Of a stretch of 64,000 bases of DNA, positions 59,977 through 64,000 are shown in pieces. The notes under the pieces were generated by a model, which was not told where the DNA came from, ran no database searches, and saw only the letters and a program-made list of their open reading frames with translations. The stretch is from Actinocatenispora rupis. Its GTDB lineage: Bacteria > Actinomycetota > Actinomycetes > Mycobacteriales > Micromonosporaceae. The position numbers were made by a program, and so were the translations under genes. Position 1 is the stretch's first letter. Every line of letters starts with the position of its first letter. The stretch is from positions 62,001 through 126,000 of the forward strand of contig NZ_BOMB01000021.1 of assembly GCF_016861975.1 (NCBI RefSeq), in the 5' to 3' direction.

Positions 59977-61259
59977 CCAGAACAGTGAGCCGGCGGGCGC
60001 TGCTCGGGCTGGGGGCGGCAGTGCCCGCGGCCGGGCTGCTCGCCGCGTGCGGCGGATCCGGCGGTGGTGGCCGGACCGTGCAGTTCGTCGGTCCGGAGCT
60101 GCCGAAGACGTTCGCGCCGGTGATCGCCGGGTTCGAGCGCGCGCATCCGGGCGTGACCGTGAAGTACACGTCGGTGCCGTTCGACCGGGTGAACGACGTG
60201 CTCCAGGCGCGGTTGGGCGCGAAGGACGCCGAGGTCGACGTGTTCACCGTGGACCCGCCGCGGGTGTCGGCGCTGGCGGCGCGCGGCTTCCTCAAGGACC
60301 TCACCTCGTACCGCGGGGAGGTGGACCGGGCGGTGCTGCCCGGCCAGGCCGACCCGTCGTACTTCCGGAGTCGACTGTGGACGGTGCCGATCTGGAGTTC
60401 GACCCAGTTCCTTTACTACAACACCGATCTGCTCGCCAAGGCCGGCATCACGCCGCCCGGCCGGGGCCCCGCCGACCGACTCACCTGGGAGCGCGTCGTC
60501 GAACTGGGCCGGAAGGCGCAGAAGTCCGGCGCGGAGTACGGGCTGCTGCTGGAGCAGACCGACCGCTACTACCAGCTCCAGCCGCTGCCGGCGTCGCTCG
60601 GCGGCGGGTCCGGCATCGACCCGCACGACGAGCTGACCCCGGCCGTCACCAACGACGCCTGGGTACGCGCGATGCGCTGGTACGGTCGGATCTTCGCCAC
60701 CGGCGTCGCCCCGCGCGGGGTGTCCTCCGACCAGATGAACGCGATCTTCTCGGGCGGGCACGCGGCGTTCATGGTCGGCGGCCCGTGGAACATCGGCACC
60801 CTGTCGGCGCAGAAGAAGTTCCGCTGGGGCATCGCCCCGCACCCGTACTTCGAGGGCGGAAGTCCCGTCACCCCAACGGATTCCTGGGGTTGGGGCGTCA
60901 ACCCGTACGGCGCGAACGCCGGGCTGGGCCTCGACTTCGTGCGGTACGCGGCGCTGACGAAGGCCGGCAGCCTCGCCACCATCCGCAACAACCCGATCAT
61001 CCCGGCCAACGCCGCCGCGTTCCCCGCGTACAAGACGGTGTTGGCGGAGCAGGGCGGGGAGTCGTCGGCCGGGGTCGGCGCGCTGATGGAGTACGAGCTG
61101 ACCCGCACCGCGATCCACCGGCCGCGCACCATCGGGTACATCCAGTTCGAGGACATCATGAACAAGGCGTTCGCCGACATCCGCAACGGTGCCGATCCGG
61201 CGCGCCGGCTGCGGTCCGCGGCGGCGGCCCTGCGCAGCGCCTGGGAGCAGTTGCGATGA
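59973..61259 (+). CDS. Family 1 extracellular solute-binding lipoprotein, likely nucleoside-binding
   Basis: A 428-residue binding protein of the CUT1/sugar-oligosaccharide type. The signal has a twin-arginine-like SRRALLG (R7-R8), a hydrophobic stretch and lipobox LAAC (C26), so it may be Tat-exported and lipid-anchored. Mature part: GPELPKTFAPVIAGFERAHPGVTVKYTSVPFDRVNDVLQ, WTVPIWSSTQFLYYNTDLLAKAG, YYQLQPLPASLGGG, FSGGHAAFMVGGPW. GTG 59973 overlaps the LacI stop. Substrate inferred from the nucleoside hydrolase at the operon end. Confidence 0.9.
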   Translation: MTRTVSRRALLGLGAAVPAAGLLAACGGSGGGGRTVQFVGPELPKTFAPVIAGFERAHPGVTVKYTSVPFDRVNDVLQARLGAKDAEVDVFTVDPPRVSALAARGFLKDLTSYRGEVDRAVLPGQADPSYFRSRLWTVPIWSSTQFLYYNTDLLAKAGITPPGRGPADRLTWERVVELGRKAQKSGAEYGLLLEQTDRYYQLQPLPASLGGGSGIDPHDELTPAVTNDAWVRAMRWYGRIFATGVAPRGVSSDQMNAIFSGGHAAFMVGGPWNIGTLSAQKKFRWGIAPHPYFEGGSPVTPTDSWGWGVNPYGANAGLGLDFVRYAALTKAGSLATIRNNPIIPANAAAFPAYKTVLAEQGGESSAGVGALMEYELTRTAIHRPRTIGYIQFEDIMNKAFADIRNGADPARRLRSAAAALRSAWEQLR

Positions 61260-62188
61260 CGACCGTGACGAAGACGAAGGAAACCGTTGCGCCGCAACGG
61301 AAGGCGAAACGTCCACTGTGGATGCGGTTGCGGCAGAGTCCGGCCGCCGCGGCGCTGCTGTTCCTGGCGCCGGGCCTGCTGTTCCTGGTCGTCCTGCGTA
61401 TCGCGCCGGCCGTCTCGGCGGTGGCCAGCAGCCTGTTCCACTACAGCCTGCTGCGCGACACCACGTCGTTCGTGGGGTTCGACAACTACGCGACGCTGTT
61501 CCGCGACAGCGACTTCCACCAGGCCGTCCTGGTCACGTTGCTGTTCAACGTGATCATCAACCCGCTCCAGATCGCGGTGTCGCTGGCGCTGGCCGTGCTG
61601 CTCAACCAGAAGCTCGCCGGCGTACGGTTCTGGCGCGCGCTGGTGTTCCTGCCCATCGCCGTACCGCCGGCGGTGTCGGCCGTCGTCTGGGACGTGGCGT
61701 TCCAGCCGAACGGTCTGATCAACGCGTTCCTGCGGGTGTTCGGGCTGCCGGCGCAGCCGTTCCTCACGTCGGGCAGCCAGGCGCTGTGGTCGATCATGAT
61801 CCTCTGCTCCTGGATCGGCGTCGGCTACTGGATGATGTTCCTCATCTCCGGCCTCAACGACATCCCGACCTCCCTGTACGAAGCGTCCACACTGGACGGT
61901 GCCGGCGCCTGGAAACGCTTCTGGTACATCACGTTCCCGATGCTGCGCCGGCCGCTGGCGTTCGTCCTGGTGGCCGACACGGTGTCGAACTTCCTGGTGT
62001 TCGCGCCGGTGCAGATCCTCACCAACGGCGGCCCGGAGAACGCCACCAACCTCGCCATGTTCGACATCTACCGGCGCGCGTTCACGCTTGGGAACATGAA
62101 CCTGGCCCAGGCCGAGGTGGTACTGCTGATGCTCGTCACGCTCGTCGTGGTGGCCGTCCAGTTCCGCCTCCTGCGGAGCAAGGAGTAG
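61256..62188 (+). CDS. CUT1-family ABC transporter permease (MalF-like)
   Basis: A 310-residue permease with six membrane segments; the leader MTTVTKTKETVAPQRKAKRP is basic and cytoplasmic. The EAA loop is SLYEASTLDGAGAWKRFWYITFPMLRRPL near residue 206. AAALLFLAPGLLFLVVLRIAPAVSAV is the first helix. ATG 61256 overlaps the binding-protein stop (ATGA). Pairs with the next permease. A GTCCACTGTGGAT near-copy of the recurring palindrome lies at 61311-61323. Confidence 0.92.
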   Translation: MTTVTKTKETVAPQRKAKRPLWMRLRQSPAAAALLFLAPGLLFLVVLRIAPAVSAVASSLFHYSLLRDTTSFVGFDNYATLFRDSDFHQAVLVTLLFNVIINPLQIAVSLALAVLLNQKLAGVRFWRALVFLPIAVPPAVSAVVWDVAFQPNGLINAFLRVFGLPAQPFLTSGSQALWSIMILCSWIGVGYWMMFLISGLNDIPTSLYEASTLDGAGAWKRFWYITFPMLRRPLAFVLVADTVSNFLVFAPVQILTNGGPENATNLAMFDIYRRAFTLGNMNLAQAEVVLLMLVTLVVVAVQFRLLRSKE

Positions 62189-62191
62189 TTG

Positions 62192-63043
62192 ATGACGACC
62201 CCATCCGTGCCCCGGCGCCGCCTCGGCCGTACCGTCGGGACCGTCGCCGCGGCGGTCATCGGCATCGCGTTCGCGTTCCCGCTGCTGTGGGTGCTGACCA
62301 GTTCGTTGCGCCCCGGCAACGACATCTTCTCGTACCTGTCGCCGCTGTCGATCGGTAGCTTCCTGCCGATCCACGCCGACCCGGCGAGCTACGGCGCGCT
62401 GGTGCACAGCGACTTCGGCCGGGCGATCCTGAACTCGATCGTGGTCAGCCTGGTCACCGTCGTGTTCGGGTTGCTGTTCTCGGCGATGGCGGCGTTCGGG
62501 CTGTCCGCGATCAAGTTCCGCGGGCAGGGGGTGCTGTTCGGGATCGTGGTACTGAGCTTCCTGATCCCGTTCGACGCGATCTCGATCCCGCTCGCCGACC
62601 TGTTCCGCGACGTGAACCTGCAGAACACGTACCTGGGGCTGATCCTGCCCGGGATCGGCAACGGGCTGGCCATCTTCCTGATGCGGCAGTTCTTTCTCGC
62701 GATCCCCACCGAGATCGTCGAGGCGGCCCGGATGGACGGGCTCGGCTGGTGGGGCGTGTTCACCCGGATCTACCTGCCGCTGTCGAAGCCGACGCTGGTC
62801 GGCGCCGGCATGACGCTGTTCCTGTTCCAGTGGCAGGCGTACATGTGGCCGTTGCTCATCGGCACCGAGCCCAGCAAGCAGCTCGCCCCGATCGCGCTGG
62901 CCAACATGCGCGGCCAGTTCACCGTCGACTTTGGACAGGTGTTCGCCGGATCGCTTGTCCTGACGGTGATCCCGCTCGTCCTGATCCTCGTCTTCCAGCG
63001 GCACTACACCCAGTCGCTCGCCTCCACCGGTACCAAGGACTGA
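62192..63043 (+). CDS. CUT1-family ABC transporter permease (MalG-like)
   Basis: A 283-residue permease with six helices (TVAAAVIGIAFAFPLLWVLTSSL first; FGRAILNSIVVSLVTVVFGLLFSAMAAFGLS next). The EAA loop is PTEIVEAARMDGLGWWGVFTRIYLPLSKP near residue 170. ATG 62192 follows the previous stop after 3 bp; a TTG at 62189 is less likely. No ATPase gene is present in the operon, so the system must use a shared ATPase such as MsiK, as many actinobacterial CUT1 systems do. Confidence 0.92.
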   Translation: MTTPSVPRRRLGRTVGTVAAAVIGIAFAFPLLWVLTSSLRPGNDIFSYLSPLSIGSFLPIHADPASYGALVHSDFGRAILNSIVVSLVTVVFGLLFSAMAAFGLSAIKFRGQGVLFGIVVLSFLIPFDAISIPLADLFRDVNLQNTYLGLILPGIGNGLAIFLMRQFFLAIPTEIVEAARMDGLGWWGVFTRIYLPLSKPTLVGAGMTLFLFQWQAYMWPLLIGTEPSKQLAPIALANMRGQFTVDFGQVFAGSLVLTVIPLVLILVFQRHYTQSLASTGTKD

Positions 63044-63053
63044 AAGGCACGTC

Positions 63054-63914
63054 ATGACCCACCACGTCATCCTCGACACCGACATCGGGTCCGATGTGGA
63101 CGACGCCCTCGCCCTCGGCGTACTCCTCGGTTCGCCCGAGGTCGAGCTCGTCGGCGTCACCACCGTGTACGGCGACACCACGCTGCGGGCGCGGCTGGCG
63201 TCCCGGCTGGCCCGGCTCGCCGGGCGCGAGATCACCGTCGTACCGGGGGAGTCCGAGACGCTGACGGGCCGCGACGTGTGGTGGGCCGGGCACGAGGGCA
63301 AGGTGTTCGACGACCTGGCGGACGAACCGGTGTCCACAGTGGACGGTGTACGTTTCCTGGTCGACACCCTACTCTCCCGGCCCGGCGAGATCGACCTCGT
63401 CGCCATCGGCCCGCTGACCAACGTGGCCCGCGCGATCCGCGCCGACGAGCGCTTCGCCGGCGCCCTGCGCCACCTGTACGTGATGGGTGGGCGTTTCGAC
63501 CGCGCCGACCCCGAGCACAACTTCAGGTCCGACCCGGAGGCCGCCGACATCGTCTACTCGGCCGGGATCGGTTCCACCACAACGGGTCTGGAGGTCACCC
63601 AGACCGTACAGCTGGCGGCGGACGGGGTCGAGCGGATCGCCGCGGCCGGCGCGTTCGGTGCCGCGCTGAAGGCCGAGATCGCGCAGTGGTGGCGCTTCAA
63701 CGGCGAGCAGTGGAACACCCCGCACGACCCGCTGACCGTCCTCACCATGCTCACCGGCGACCTCTTCGAGTACGCCACGGGCACGGTCACCGTGGACCCG
63801 GGCGACGGCATCAGCCGGCTCACCGAGGGCGCCGGCACCGCCCGCGTGTCCACCTCGGTACGCGTCGGCGACGCCGCCGAACAGATGATCGCCCGCATCG
63901 TCGCCGCCTCCTGA
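63054..63914 (+). CDS. Nucleoside hydrolase (IU-NH family)
   Basis: A 286-residue hydrolase that cleaves the N-glycosidic bond of nucleosides to base and ribose. The N-terminal DTDIGSDVDDALAL carries the calcium-binding aspartates (D8, D10, D14, D16/D17). LVAIGPLTNVARAI and YVMGGRFDRADPEHNFRSDPEAA supply Asn and substrate contacts, and HDP near residue 223 is the usual C-terminal calcium site. It lies 10 bp after the permease gene as the last gene. Codons 94-98 contain GTCCACAGTGGAC (VSTVDG). Confidence 0.92.
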   Translation: MTHHVILDTDIGSDVDDALALGVLLGSPEVELVGVTTVYGDTTLRARLASRLARLAGREITVVPGESETLTGRDVWWAGHEGKVFDDLADEPVSTVDGVRFLVDTLLSRPGEIDLVAIGPLTNVARAIRADERFAGALRHLYVMGGRFDRADPEHNFRSDPEAADIVYSAGIGSTTTGLEVTQTVQLAADGVERIAAAGAFGAALKAEIAQWWRFNGEQWNTPHDPLTVLTMLTGDLFEYATGTVTVDPGDGISRLTEGAGTARVSTSVRVGDAAEQMIARIVAAS

Positions 63915-63929
63915 ACGACGCGAGCCCGC

Positions 63930-63957
63930 CGGCGGCGAGCGATCCAGGTCGCCGCCG
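63930..63957 (+). terminator. Terminator hairpin after the nucleoside operon
   Basis: CGGCGGCGA (63930-63938) pairs with TCGCCGCCG (63949-63957), 9 bp, loop of 10 bases, 16 bp after the nucleoside hydrolase stop. Confidence 0.65.
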
Positions 63958-64000
63958 CCGGGACGGGGCGTCTTCACGCCGTAGCGCGAGAGGCATTGTG

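Overview
The window comes from a very GC-rich actinobacterium, most likely a member of the Micromonosporaceae (genus not determinable; Actinocatenispora-like relatives fit). Reasons: extreme G/C at third codon positions, many GTG starts, many 4-nt ATGA/GTGA overlaps, actinobacterial hallmark genes (nucS, DUF3039, DUF3099, DUF3093, DUF3710, DUF3159, DUF4193, DUF7455, CeoB/CeoC, two sigma-70 genes) and a strong GTAC tetranucleotide bias. No tRNA, rRNA, insertion sequence, prophage or CRISPR array was seen.

Layout. 1-8.3 kb: 3' end of nucS, an aldehyde dehydrogenase, a kinase/SDR pair, 3-hydroxyacyl-CoA dehydrogenase, small conserved proteins, two repeat-rich non-coding tracts and two alpha/beta hydrolases. 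8.3-13.7 kb: GH1 beta-glucosidase, then an AcuC-type lysine deacetylase followed 1 nt later by a GNAT/acyl-CoA-ligase protein acetyltransferase. 13.7-29.8 kb: a block bounded by a SigB-like sigma factor and the principal sigma factor (HrdB/SigA), holding a BlaI/M56 pair, dtd, a methyltransferase, psuG-psuK, YihY/BrkB and a DEVH helicase, then suhB, a LytR_C protein and a DUF4193 protein. 30-40.6 kb: DUF3093, dut, DUF3710, OB-fold protein, DUF3159, CeoC/CeoB, a KimA-like permease, a TRAM RNA methyltransferase and an FDOR protein. From memory of the M. tuberculosis map, sigB-DUF3099-DUF3039-yihY-sigA-suhB-cei-DUF4193-DUF3093-dut-DUF3710-hydrolase-OB-DUF3159-ceoC-ceoB-permease-TRAM-dxs follows the Rv2710 to Rv2682c order, with other genes inserted.

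40.7-47.7 kb: small proteins, a HAD phosphatase, and a ROK regulator with a xylose-type ABC operon (xylFGH). 47.9 kb: an odd acidic protein built from 11 residue types plus the initiator Met. 48.3-56.1 kb: a five-gene Dpp/Opp-type ABC operon divergent from a serine hydrolase and anmK; read together, a likely muropeptide recycling locus. 56.3-58.9 kb: dxs and a GNAT protein. 58.9-63.9 kb: a LacI-regulated operon (perfect operator, solute-binding protein, two CUT1 permeases, nucleoside hydrolase, no ATPase), a likely nucleoside uptake and cleavage system.

Most of the window is core actinobacterial chromosome. The most unusual items are the 47.9-kb protein, the muropeptide locus, the nucleoside operon, the recurring GTCCACAGTGGAC palindrome, and the intergenic repeat array at 6.07-6.56 kb.
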